Shown here in pieces: positions 8,810 through 20,539 of a stretch of DNA of 64,000 nucleotides. Under the pieces are notes generated by a model. The model was not told the origin of the DNA. It worked only from the letters and a program-made list of their open reading frames with translations, and did not search any database. Both the position numbers and the translations under genes were made by a program. Each line of letters starts with the position of its first letter. Positions within the stretch are counted from its first letter, which is position 1. The stretch is from Arion vulgaris (taxonomy: Eukaryota; Mollusca; Gastropoda; Stylommatophora; Arionidae), in contig CM036774.1 of NCBI GenBank assembly GCA_020796225.1, forward strand, positions 27,990,791 to 28,054,790, written 5' to 3'.

Positions 8810-11800
8810 TAGGATGCTTAACAAAAATGAATATACTCACAAGTTGACCAAGAGGAGTTGACAAACGTACTAAGTGACAAAGAAGAAGTTATAATCAAAC
8901 TGAGTAAGTATAAAGTAAGATGACAGAAATTACTGATATGAACGTAGACTGAGAGAGACTGAGACGTAGATGAACAAGACTGAACATAGACTGAGAGACT
9001 GAACATAGATGAAACAGAATGAGACGTAGACTGAAGAATGACTGAACAGTAGTAGACTGACGAAGACTGAACATATGACTGAACGAATGATGAAAGATGA
9101 CTGAATACTGACTGAAAATAGACTGAGAGGACTGAAGTATGACTGAAGAATGACTGAACGTAGACTGAAAAATGACTGATAGACTGAAAAGTAGATGGGA
9201 GGGAGAGGACTGAGTAGTAGATGGGAGGAGAGGACTGAGTAGTAGTAGATGGGAGGGAAGGACTGTAGTAAGTAGATGGAGATGGGAGAGGACTGGAGTA
9301 GTAGATGGGAGGAGAGGACTGAAGTAGTAGATGGGAGGAGAGACTGAGTAGTAGATGGGAGGGAGAGGACTGGGTAGTGATGGGAGGGAGAGGACTTGAG
9401 TAGTAGATGGGAGGGAGAGGACTGTAGTAGTAGATGGGATGGAGAGGACTGGAGTAGTAGATGGGAGGGAGAGGACTGTAGCAGTAGATGGGAGGGAGAG
9501 GACTGTAGTAGTAGATGGGAGGGAGAGGACTGTAGTAGTAGATGGGAGGGAGAGGGCTGGAGTAGTAGTAGATGGGAGGAGAGACTGTAGTAGTAGATGG
9601 GAGGAGAGGACTGGAGTAGTAGATGGGAGGGAGAGGCTGAGTAGTAGTAGATGGGAGGAGAGGACTGTAGTAGTAGATGGGAGGAGAGGACTGAGTAGTA
9701 GATGGGAGGAGAGGACTGATAGTAGTAGATGGGAGGGAGAGGACTGAGTAGTAGATGGAGGAGAGGACTGGAGTAGTTGATGGGAGGGAGAGGACTGAAG
9801 TAGTAGTAGATGGGAGGGAGAGGACTGTAGTAGTAGATGGGATGGAGAGGACTGGAGTAGTAGATGGGAGGGAGAGGACTGTAGTAGTAGATGGGAGGGA
9901 GAGGACTGTAGTAGTGATGGGAGGAGAGGACTGAGTAGTAGATGGGAGGAGAGGCTGAGTAGTAGTAGATGGGAGGGAGAGGACTGTAGTAGTAGATGGG
10001 AGGGAGAGGCCTTGAGTAGTAGATGGGAGGGAGAGGACTGTAGTAGTAGATGGGAGGGAGAGGACTGAGGTAGTAGATGGGAGGGAGAGGACTGGAGAAG
10101 TAGATGGGAGGGAGAGGACTGGAGTAGTAGATGGGAGGGAGAGGACTGGTAGTAGATGGGAGGAGAGGACGGGAGTAGTAGATGGGAGGGAGAGGGCTGA
10201 GTAGTAGTAGATGGGAGGGAGAGACTTGTAGTAGTAGATGGGATGGAGAGGACTGTAGTAGTAGATGGGAGGGAGAGGACTGAGTAGTAGTAGATGGGAG
10301 GGAGAGGACTGTAGTAGTAGATGGGAGGGAGAGACTGGAGTAGTAGATGGGAGGGAGAGGCTGAGTAGTAGAGTGGGAGGGAGAGGCTGGAGTAGTAGAT
10401 GGGAGGAGAGGCTGGAGTAGTAGATGGGATGGAGAGGGCTGGAGTAGTAGATGGGAGGGAGAGGACTGTAGTAGTAGATGGGAGGGAGAGGACTGGAGTA
10501 GTAGATGGGAGGAGAGGACTGGAGTGGAGTAGATGGGAGGGAGAGGACTGTAGTAGTAGATGGGAGGAGAGGGCTGGAGTAGTAGATGGGAGGGAGAGGA
10601 CTGGAGTAGTAGATGAAGGGAGAGGCTGAGTAGTAGTAGATGGGAGGGAGAGGGCTGGAGTAGTAGATGGGAGGAGAGGGCTGAGTAGTAGTAGATGGGA
10701 GGAGAGGCTGAGTAGTAGATGGGAGGGAGAGGACTGTAGTAGTAGATGGGAGGGAGAGGACTGAGTAGTAGATGGGAGGGAGAGGACTGGAGTAGTAGAT
10801 GGGAGGGAGAGGCTGGAGTAGTAGTAGATGGGAGGGAGAGGACTGAGTAGTAGATGGGAGGGAGAGGACTGGAGTAGTAGATGGGAGGAGAGGACTGAGT
10901 AGTAGATGGGAGGGAGAGGACTGAAGTAGTAGATGGGAGGGAGAGGACTGAAGTAGTAGATGGGAGGGAGGACTGAGTAGTAGATGGGAGGGAGAGGACT
11001 GAGGTAGTAGATGGGAGGAGAGGATTGGAGTAGTAGATGGGATGGAGAGGACTGGAGTAGTAGATGGGAGGGAGAGGACTGAGTAGTAGTAGATGGAGGA
11101 GATGACTGTAGTAGTAGATGGGAGGGAGAGGACTGAGTAGTAGATGGGAGGAGAGGACTGGAGTAGTAGATGGGAGGGAGAGGACTGGAGTAGTAGATGG
11201 GAGGGAGAGGACTGGAGTAGTAGATGGGAGGAGAGGACTGGAGTAGTAGATGGGAGGAGAGGACTAGAGTAGTAGAATGGGAGGAGAGGACTAGAGTAGT
11301 AGATGGGAGGAGAGGACTGAAGTAGTAGATGGGAGGGAGAGGCTGGAGTAGTAGATGGGAGGGAGAGGACTGGAGTAGTAGATGGGAGGAGAGGACTGAG
11401 TAGTAGATGGGAGGAGAGGACTGGTAGTAGTAGATGGGAGGAGAGGACTGAGAGTAGTAGATGGGAGGGAGAGACTGAGTAGTAGATGGAGGAGAGGACT
11501 GAGTAGTAGATGGGAGGGAGAGGCTGAGTAGTAGATGGGAGGGAGGACTGAGTAGTAGATGGGAGGAAGAGGGCTGGAGTAGTAGATGGGAGGAGAGGAC
11601 TGGAGTAGTAGATGGGAGGAGAGGGCTGAGTAGTAGATAGGAGGGAGAGGACTGGAGTAGTAGATGAGAGGGTGGAGTAGAGATGGGAGGAGAGGACTGA
11701 GTAGATGGGAGGAGAGGACTGGAGTAGTAGATGGGAGGGAAGGGACTGGAGTGGTAGATGGGAGGGAGAGGACTGTAGTAGTAGATGGGAGGGAGAGGAC

Positions 11801-11880
11801 TGGAGTAGTAGATGGGAGGAGAGGACTGGAGTAGTAGTAGATGGGAGGAAGGATTTAGAGTAGTAGATGGGAGGGAATGA
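8810..11880. repeat. 27-bp polypurine minisatellite with degenerate left flank
   Basis: From about 9180 to 11880 some 100 copies of a 27-bp monomer (GTAGTAGATGGGAGGGAGAG plus GACTGGA) run head to tail. From 8810 to 9180 a degenerate GACTGAACATAGACTGAGAG pattern leads into it. The + strand is very purine-rich. Frequent G indels alter the phase, yet minus-strand frames of about 1,000 codons stay open because few monomer variants encode a stop. Those Ser/Pro/Leu/Thr frames are by-products. Confidence 0.95.
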
Positions 11881-12227
11881 GTCATGAACGAATGTTAATA
11901 GATAGAAAGAGGTGAAGTAAGAGAAACTTGTTTTTTTGGGACTGGAAGAGTGGCGCAGAGAACTGAAAGAATTAGAATAAGATGAAAGTAGTTTAGGGAG
12001 CAGGTAGAAAAGGGAGTCCAGTATGGGGAATAACTCTAATAGAAATGATGACAACGGAAATGTAGTTGTGTGGTTTAACAGCGGGCACAGCAGCTATTTC
12101 ACCAGGCCTCCAACTTCAAAGGGGAAGGATTTAGTTAATCCAAAAGAAATCACATTTCTGGCCTCTAGTGACACATTTGTTTCACAAGATCATTGACAGT
12201 AGCGTTAAGCGCTTCAAGTTGTTAGAG

Positions 12228-12279
12228 TGACAGAGAGAGAGAGAGATAAAGAGAGACAGAGAGGGACAGAGAGAGAGAA

Positions 12280-12310
<31 letters not shown>

Positions 12311-12325
12311 AAGAGAGAAAAGAGA

Positions 12326-12392
<67 letters not shown>
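12228..12392. repeat. (GA)n microsatellite
   Basis: About 165 bp of GA dinucleotides with scattered AA interruptions. Confidence 0.95.
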
Positions 12393-12409
12393 GCTCTATT
12401 TGTTCGAGA

Positions 12410-13240
12410 GACACTCCAACTTATGTTGTAGATGATTTATATTCTCGCTGATGATGTATGTTGTTGATGTTATGTTGTCGCTGATGTTATGTTGTTGTTG
12501 ATGTTATGTTGTAGCTGATTTGTTGAGCTCATTATGTTGTTGTTGATGTATGTTGTAGCCTGTTATGTGTGTATGTTATGTTGTCTGATGTTATGTTGTT
12601 GTTGATGTTGTAGCTGTTATTGTTGTGATGTTATGTTGACTCGTTTATGTTGTGTTGATGTTATGTTGAGCTCTTATGTTGAGCCTGCGTTAGTTGTAGA
12701 TGATGTTATGTTGTAGATGATTATGCTTGTAGCCTGCGTTAGTGTGTGATGTATGTTGAGCCGTTATGTTGTAGCCTGTATGTATGTTGATGTTATTGTT
12801 GATGTGTAGCCTGTTATGTTGAGATGATGTTATGTTGTTGCTGATGTTATGTTGTTGCTGATGTTAGTTTAGCCGTTATGTTGTTGTTGATGTTATGTTG
12901 TAGCTGATGTTATGTTGTAGATGATGTTATGTTGTTGTTGATGTTATGTTGTCGCTGATGTTAGTTGCCGTTAGTTGTAGCCTGTTATGTTGTAACGATG
13001 TTATGTTGTTGTTGATGTTATGCTGAGCTGATGTTATGTAGATGATGTTTGTGACCCGTTATGTTGTCGCTGATATTATGTTGTTGTTGATGTTGCTGTA
13101 GCTGATGTTATGTTGTAGATGATGTTATTTGTACCTCTGTTATGTTGTCGCTGATATTATGTTGTTGCTGATGTTATGCTGTAGCTGATGTTATGTTGTA
13201 GATGATGTTATGTTGTACCTCATGTTGTGTTTCTGTGATG
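12410..13240. repeat. degenerate TGATGTTATGTTGT array
   Basis: A highly indel-ridden array of a 15-18-bp monomer (GATGTTATGTTGTTGTT or GATGTTATGTTGTAGCT). Confidence 0.9.
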
Positions 13241-15080
13241 TGTTGATATGAAACTTCTATCTGAGTCACATTATCATTGCAACAATTCTCTTGAATGTTG
13301 ACTTATAAATGATTCATGTCTAGCAACTCTCAAGAAAATTCACAAAGAACACTGGTGCAGTTGGTAATTCTTCAAGTATAACTGCACAGCTTCTTCCTTC
13401 ACTTGCAACAACATTCCATTGACGCACTGCTCCGCCCACAAACGCACGTTTTGAATAACATAGCCCTAGCATTTTCTCTCTCTCTCTCTACCTGTATTTG
13501 CCACCTTTGATGTAAACTCCGCCCACCATCACTCGCCCCAGTGCTCACCACCAGCCGAGACGTCTTTGATGTACCGGAGAACGATACCAAGATCAACATT
13601 GCTAATCGAGTTTAATCGCCAGCCATTGATCTCTGGAATTAGAAAGGGGTCACACGGGGAACAAGTAGAAGCAATACGCCCGCCCTAACTAGAATTGTTT
13701 GATAGACAGACATTCAAGTCAGACAGAACAAAAAACACTCGTAAGAATTCAGTAGAAGCAAGCTAGCGGACATGAGTGTATATCGGCACCTAGCCATCTA
13801 GAGAGCCATAAATACAGAAAATAGATGCGTTACACAGACATAGTCTATAAGTGTGTTCCGAGACATATATAAGTGTGTTCCGAGACATATAGTCTATAAG
13901 TGTATTCCAAGACATATAGTCTATAAGTGTGTTCACCAATTGTCAATTACATTAACTGAAGATATCAAGACATATAGTCTATAAGTGTATTCACCAACTG
14001 TCAATTACATCAACTGAAGATATCAAGACATACGATTCTCACATTGAATGTAAAACAAACAAGAAATTTTCATGTGTGGAAACATATTGCAGAGAAAAAC
14101 AAGTACAATAAATCATTGAGCAACGAAATCTTTAATTGATTCATTGTTAGTAATTGTGTTCAGTTTACTGAGAGAGGCAAGAAACAACGAACTCAATTCC
14201 ATAGAGGAGATTGAACAAGCTGCACATGATAGAGCGGTATGGAGAAATTACTTGCAGGCTTGATGTAACGTTTAACGGTACGAGTGGATTATATTTATAA
14301 TTGTGTTAAGTATTCGGCAACTAATTTTTTTTTAAAATTGACGTCCAACGGGTAGTAGAAAAAATGCGCAAGAAGTAACAGGCAATAGAAAAGGTGTCGC
14401 CACTGGTGGGATCAAGGTTGATTGTCACCACGTGGAAGCACCAAATAATAGTTACCTGCTACCGGAGAGATCAAAGAGGTCTTGTCAATGACGTCTTTAT
14501 CCGCCCTGCGACAGTTTCCAGCGACGGCAGAGATTCTATAGAAAAGACGTTTCATCTCGAGATATCAAAGGCGTTGTCCGGATGCAAATATGGAGGTTGA
14601 AAGAATATTTGTACAACTTGCCGGAAAACATGTTTATTATAATTTGAAATACGGGAGTCCCTCCATTTCTTGAATGTCAGTTTTCAACAGTGAATTGATG
14701 CATAGGTCCAACAGGGAATTGTTGTATAGTGTACATGGTCGCCGCCTCATGCTCGTTTCGGGGATGGTAGTGATGGATTTCCAGTGAGCAATTACTGTTC
14801 ATTTTTCTCTACAGAAGCTGTGTTTTCTTGTTGTTTCTGTTGATTGGTAAGTTTGAGTGATCAATTGTAAATCTGTTGTAAGCAAATTATTTCTATTGTT
14901 GGAGTTTTTTTAAATATTATTTCCCATACGTGTGTTAATTTTTCGTTCAATATAGATTTCAGAAGCGTGTTACAGTTGATATTTATCATGTGTTTGTACT
15001 AAAATTGATATTTTGCGTATTGCTGGGTTGCAGTCAAGTTGCTATTTATCATACTGTTGAGTTGTAAAACAACATAACAG
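13241..15080. promoter_or_regulatory. mostly unique DNA upstream of the Sp-class gene; possible regulatory region
   Basis: This is the longest largely non-repetitive stretch before the zinc-finger exon. It holds GC-box-like words (CCGCCCACC near 13530; CGCCCGCCC near 13677), an E-box inside CCACGTGG near 14430, a CRE-like TGACGTC near 14488 and a perfect octamer ATGCAAAT near 14582. No first exon is identifiable. Such words occur by chance, so a promoter role is only a guess. Confidence 0.2.
13845..14030. repeat. short ATAGTCTATAAGTGT repeat
   Basis: Five partial copies of ATAGTCTATAAGTGT with CCGAGACAT. The later two extend into a unit of about 68 bp carrying CACCAACTGTCAATTACAT. Confidence 0.75.
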
Positions 15081-15089
15081 ACTAGACAG

Positions 15090-15400
15090 TAGACATGATA
15101 GCTGTGACAGTGTGTACAGTCAGGACAATAGTCTGACACAGTGTGTACAGTCAGGACAATAGTCTGACACAGTGTGTACAGTCAGGACAATAGTCTGACA
15201 CAGTGTGTACAGTCAGGACAATAGTCTGACACAGTGTGTACAGTCAGAGCAATAGTCTGACACAGTGTGTACAGTCAGGACAATAGTCTGACACAGTGTG
15301 TACAGTCAGGACAAGTCTGACACAGTGTGTACAGTCAGGACAATAGTCTGACACAGTGTGTACAGTCAGGACAATAGTCTGACACAGTGTGTACAGTTAG
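15090..15400. repeat. 31-bp minisatellite
   Basis: About ten near-identical copies of TCTGACACAGTGTGTACAGT plus CAGGACAATAG. Confidence 0.95.
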
Positions 15401-15489
15401 TGCTAATGACATAACTTGTTAGACAGCCAACATTTATCAGCATCGAAGTGGCGTGTTGGGCAGCTGAGCGCTGTTAGAATTGTTGAGGC

Positions 15490-15690
15490 GGAGATCGGAG
15501 CAACTATTCACATGTCCGGAGTGATATAATGATATTCTTCATATCGGAGCAACTATACACATGTCCGGAGTGATATAATGATAGTTCTCATATCGGAGCA
15601 ACTATACACATGTCCGGAGTGATATAATGATAGTTCTCATATCGGAGCAACTATACACATGTCCGGAGTGATATAGTGAAGTTCTCATAT
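15490..15690. repeat. 50-bp minisatellite
   Basis: Four copies of ATCGGAGCAACTATACACAT, GTCCGGAGTGATATAATGAT and AGTTCTCAT. The core CATGTCCGGAGTG also occurs in the dispersed repeats at about 44835 (reverse complement) and 48795. Confidence 0.9.
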
Positions 15691-15769
15691 AACTGGTAAC
15701 TGATACAGCAAACGTCGACGTCTTACATTATTTTGAATCTATAAACACTTTGAACTGAAAACTGTGTCA

Positions 15770-16055
15770 TCTCGTTTCTGAGTTCTGGATTCATATTTCT
15801 ACCAATTATAAACTGATCAACATCTGTGTAGTTTTAGTATCAAGTCTGAGATTCATATTTCTACCAATTACAAATTAACCAACATCTGTGTAGTTTTAAT
15901 ATCAAGTCTGAGATTCATATTTCTACCAATTATAAACTTATCAACATCTGTGTAGTTTTAATATCAAGTCTGAGATTCATATTTCTACCAATTATAAAAT
16001 GATCAACATCTGTGTAGTTTTAATATCAAGTCTAAGATTCATATTTTCTTTATAT
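15770..16055. repeat. 62-bp minisatellite
   Basis: Four copies of a monomer of about 62 bp with ATTCATATTTCTACCAATTA and AACATCTGTGTAGTTTTA. Confidence 0.9.
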
Positions 16056-16129
16056 AAGTATTGAAGGAGACTAGAATCTTGTTTTAATTCTCATTTACAT
16101 TTAGAACCATGTTGATATCTGATCAGTTA

Positions 16130-17835
16130 CTCTAATATTTACTTGTTAGTATATTATACAATTTGCTTGTTGATATATTATACAATCATTTGATGTGCTT
16201 GTTGATATATTATACAATCATTTGATGTGCTTGTTGATATATTATACAATCATTTGATGTGGTTGTTGATATATTATACAATCGTTTGATGTGGTTGTTG
16301 ATATATTATACAATATTTTTGTTGATATATTATACAATCATTTGATGTGGTTGTTGATATATTATACAATCATTTGATGTGATTGTTGATATATTATACA
16401 ATCATTTGATGTGGTTGTTGATATATTATACAATCATTTGATGTGCTTGTTGATATATTATACAATCATTTGATGTGGTTGTTGATATATTATACAATCG
16501 TTTGATGTGGTTGTTGATATATTATACAATATTTTTGTTGATATATTATACAGTCATTTGATGTGGTTGTTGATATATTATACAATCATTTGATGTGGTT
16601 GTTGATATATTATACAATCATTTGATATGCTTGTTGATATATTATATAATCATTTGATGTGGTTGTTGATATATTATACAATATTTTTGTTGATATATTA
16701 TACAATCATTTGATGTGGTTGTTGATATATTATACAATCATTTGATGTGATTGTTGATATATCATACAATCATTTGATGTGGTTGTTGATATATTATACA
16801 ATCATTTGATGTGGTTGTTGATATATTATACAATCATTTGATGTGTTGTTATATATATACAATCATTTGATGTTTTTGATATATTATATAATCATTTGAT
16901 GTGGTTGTTGATATATTATACAATATTTTTGTTGATATATTATACAATCATTTGATGTGGTTGTTGATATATTATACAATCATTTGATGTGGTTGTGATA
17001 TATCTACAATCATTTGATGTGGTTGTTGATATATTACACAATCATTTGATGTGGTTGTTGATATATTATACAATATTTTTGTTGATATATTATACAATCA
17101 TTTAATGTGTTGTTGATATATTATACAATCATTTGATGTGTTGTTGATATATTATACAATATTTGATTTGTTGATATATTATACAATCATTTGATGTTGA
17201 TATATTATACAATATTTTGTTGATATATTATACAACTTTGATGTGTTGTTGATATATTATACAATCATTTGATGTGGTTGTTGATATATTATACAATCAT
17301 TTGATGTGGTTGTTGATATATTATACAATCATTTGATGTGGTTGTTGATATATTATACAATCATTTGATATGCTTGTTGATATATTATACAATCATTTGA
17401 TGTGGTTGTTGATATATTATACAATCATTTGATGTGATTGTTGATATATTATACAATCATTTGATGTGGTTGTTGATATATTACAGAATCATTTGATGTG
17501 GTTGTTGATATATTATACAATATTTTTGTTGATATATTATACAATCATTTGATGTGGTTGTTGATATATTATACAATCATTTGATGTGGTTGTTGATATA
17601 TTATACAATCATTTGATGTGGTTGTTGATATATTATACAATCATTTGATGTGGTTGTTGATATATTCTACAATATTTTTGTTGATATATTATACAATCAT
17701 TTGATGTGGTTGTTGATATATTATACAATATTTTTGTTGATATATTATACAATCATTTGATGTGGTTGTTGATATATTATACAATCGTTTGATGTGCTTG
17801 TTGATATATTATACAATAGTTTGATTTGATTGATC
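16130..17835. repeat. 32-bp AT-rich minisatellite
   Basis: About 50 copies of GTTGATATATTATACAATCA plus TTTGATGTGGTT. A shortened variant ending in ATATTTTT recurs about every four to eight copies, which hints at higher-order structure. It ends about 150 bp before the splice acceptor of the Sp-class gene, so it probably lies in that gene's intron. Confidence 0.95.
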
Positions 17836-17970
17836 AAATGTGATAGAAATCACATGCCTCTCATGTTGTTTCACAATTTCTCATTGACGACCAACTTGCT
17901 CAAATATATTTTAAATTTCCCATATAATAATGCTCTAACATTGAGTTAACGTAAATGTGACTCTGGTTGT

Positions 17971-17984
17971 TTTTTTGTTCGCAG
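17971..17984 (+). other. splice acceptor before the Sp-class exon
   Basis: A T-rich tract ends TTTTTTGTTCGCAG, followed by G. This is a good 3' splice site placing the exon start at 17985 and implying an intron upstream. Confidence 0.65.
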
Positions 17985-18007
17985 GTGCAAGAAATACGCT
18001 AACAAAG

Positions 18008-19452
18008 ATGCCTTCACGTGGGCCTATTTATAGACCTATACCAACTGTAACACAACCATTTATTCAATCACATTTTCAGTGGACATTTCCAAATCATGAA
18101 ACTAATAAAAGTTCGTCTGTGATCTGTCCCCAAGATGGAGTAGGAACTAGTGACCGGTCAGTAAAAGTAACCAGATTAAGGTCACCAAATCTTGCAACAT
18201 ATGATAGACGAGACGTTACTTCGACATGTATGGATGCATTATTTCTGCGGGGACAACACGACACGCCACAGACAACCACGTTACATCAAAGAATGATGGC
18301 ATCTAACACGCCAATATTAGTCTCTGAATTAAAAAATATTCCTTTTTGTGTCAGAAATATTATGCCATATTGTGAAAACCAGCAGTATTCCCCAACGGAA
18401 CCTCTACTGTCTTCAAGCATCAACCAACATCGACTTCAAGAATCCTACATTCAACATAAGTTAGCTATTGATGCACATTATCAACGTTCGTCCATGTTCA
18501 CACAATATCACAATGAGCAAAACCACAACTATAATGTCAACACACAGGAATATCATTACCAACAGCAAGCACCATCTTGCACTTCATCGATCATTCTGTC
18601 TGGTACTTTAATGAATACATTAGAACATCAAAATATTACTCAAGTTACACCTTTAACATTTCATCAAAACCTTCATTTAGCAACAATTCTCTCGCCTGTT
18701 TCTGACATATATTGTACGGCCAGTATAGCATCTACTATTTCGCCACCACCTTCCCCAAATCTGCCAGAAACTCGCCTTCGGATGTCTTCCCTCGTACATC
18801 ATGACCATACTGTGACTTCTAATAGATTACCATACAAAACTGAAGGAGATTTGTGCAGCAATCACTCCCTAGTTGATTCACATTCTTCTTTATCCCGGCG
18901 TTGACTATGTTTTCACACGCTGCTAAAAAAAAAATAATTTGTGGACCCGTAGATGCACCCATTGATTCCAGATTTCGTCTCCATCTCACACCACCTATGA
19001 CGCCGCTCAATCGAGATGTAAGTTTTCTTGAACTGCCTCCTTCACGCCGCTGTAGGCGATGTAGATGTCCAAATTGTTTATTGAGTTCTAATTATTCCAG
19101 CCCCGTGTCGGCTAGTAAACGTCGGCTGCATATTTGTCACTATCCAAATTGTGGCAAGGAATACGGTAAAACATCTCACCTGAAGGCGCACCTTCGAGGT
19201 CACGCCGGAGAACGCCCATTTGTTTGTAGATGGTTATACTGCCATAAACGATTCACACGTTCTGATGAACTTCAACGCCATCTGAGAACTCACACAGGGG
19301 AGAAGAACTTCCGGTGCAAAGATTGTGGTAAACGGTTTATGCGTAGTGACCACCTCAGCAAACACACCAAAACACATGTAACCAAGAAAGACATGCATAG
19401 AATGGATGAGAGTGAAGAGGATTTTGAAAATAATACAAAGACATTTCTCTGA
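18008..19452 (+). CDS. Sp/Buttonhead-class zinc-finger transcription factor, frame broken near 18.89 kb
   Basis: Likely a nuclear activator that binds GC or GT boxes through three C2H2 fingers. The first part, from ATG 18008 (good Kozak A at -3) to a stop at 18904, is a Ser/Thr/Gln/His-rich low-complexity region typical of Sp N-termini. The second part continues in another frame from about 18877 to 19452. It holds a Buttonhead box (CRRCRCPNC, 19051-19077) and then fingers at 19135-19203 (CX4C), 19225-19293 (CX4C) and 19315-19377 (CX2C), each with its two histidines. Contact helices are canonical: [31 protein letters not shown] and [11 protein letters not shown] favour the Sp5-9/Buttonhead group over Sp1-4. 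Odd points: LRGHAGERP replaces the near-invariant LRWHTGERP at the first linker, and a one-base shift is needed between 18877 and 18902. Assembly error, a recent pseudogene or an unrecognised tiny intron could explain the break. An upstream exon is not identified. Confidence 0.85.
19051..19377 (+). other. Buttonhead box and three C2H2 zinc fingers
   Basis: This is the DNA-binding core of the gene above: the CxCPNC Buttonhead box, a Ser-rich spacer, then three contiguous fingers joined by GERP and TGEK linkers. The Buttonhead box followed by three fingers is diagnostic of the Sp family as opposed to KLF proteins, which lack the box. Confidence 0.9.
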
Positions 19453-19564
19453 GGCTGAAGTAAATGATGAAAACTGTGAAGAAGGCTGCTTTAGGTTCTA
19501 CGATGTGGACAGCAACGACGATCAAGATATTGATGTTGGTTCACATGAATTTGACGACTGTTAA
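19432..19564 (+). other. possible acidic C-terminal tail in the other frame
   Basis: After the zinc-finger frame stops at 19452, frame 2 (the frame of the N-terminal half) is open from about 19430 to a TAA at 19562-19564. It encodes an acidic stretch including [15 protein letters not shown] and DVDSNDDQDIDVG. This fits the acidic [10 protein letters not shown] that precedes the stop. A second, compensating one-base shift near 19430-19440 would join them. The tail may be genuine coding sequence or an open stretch by chance. Confidence 0.4.
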
Positions 19565-19725
19565 ACTCTCTCAGATCTCGGCAAAATGCACGACATCGGC
19601 GACTGTTAAACTCTCTCAGATCTCGGCAAAATGCATGACATTGGCGACTGTTAAACTCTCTCCTCAGATCTCGACAAAATGCATGACATGACGAACTGTT
19701 AAACCATCCAAGATCTCAGACAAAA
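19555..19725. repeat. 48-bp repeat starting at the candidate stop codon
   Basis: About 3.5 copies of GACTGTTAAACTCTCTCAGA followed by TCTCGGCAAAATGCATGACA. Each copy carries the TGTTAA that would form the end of the acidic tail. Confidence 0.85.
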
Positions 19726-19734
19726 TGTATAGTC

Positions 19735-20470
19735 ATCGAGCCAACTACACAACAGCAATCAGAAAGATAGCAATCACAGACACAACCACATAAATAGCAA
19801 CCCAGACATCAACCACACAGATAGCAATCACAGACACAACCACAGATAGCAATCACAGACACAACCACACAAATAGCAATCACAGACACAACCCCCAGAT
19901 AGCAATCACAGACACAACCACTCAGATAGCAATCACAGACACAACCACACAGAAAGCAATCACAGACACAACCACTCAGATAACAATCATAGACACAACC
20001 ACACAGATAGTAATCACAGACACAACCACCAGATAACAATCACAGACACAACCACACAGATAGTAATCACAGACACAACCACACAGATAGCAGTCAGACA
20101 CAGACATAAACCACACAAGATAGCAGTTCACAGACACAACCACACAGATAGCAGTCATAGACAACAAACCCACACAATAGATCTGGCAAGACAATACCAC
20201 ATCAAGTATAGCAGTCATAGACACAACCATCTAGTAGTCACAGACAACAACCATCACAGATACATATCCAGGCACAGAATCACTCAGATAGAGTCACAGA
20301 CACAAGTCGACACAAAATATGCAATCACAGACAAACCACACAAAATTAGAGTCACAGACACAACTCACAGATAGCAATCACAGACACAATCCACCAGATC
20401 AGAGTTATAGCAGCAGTACATGCACAGATATCAGTCATAGACACAATCATAACCAAGATAGTCAGTTACT
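19735..20470. repeat. 25-27-bp minisatellite
   Basis: Degenerate copies of ATAGCAATCACAGACACAAC plus CACACAG. Quality falls after about 20090. Confidence 0.9.
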
Positions 20471-20539
20471 AGACCAATCCAGTCAAAATAATCTAGTGCA
20501 AAGTAAGTCGAAATCAGAATATCTCAGTCAGTCAGTGGA

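Noticed and set aside
8818..12054. Minus-strand frames of about 1,000 codons
   Set aside because: They lie almost wholly in the 27-bp array, two overlapping phases are open at once, and the product is Ser/Pro/Leu/Thr monotony. Explained by a monomer that lacks stops.
14394..14600. 68-codon frame upstream of the Sp-class exon
   Set aside because: No domain, no splice signals that join it to the downstream exon, and a length expected by chance.
18877..18902. Programmed frameshift in the Sp-class gene
   Set aside because: No slippery heptamer seen across the overlap; assembly error or mutation is simpler.
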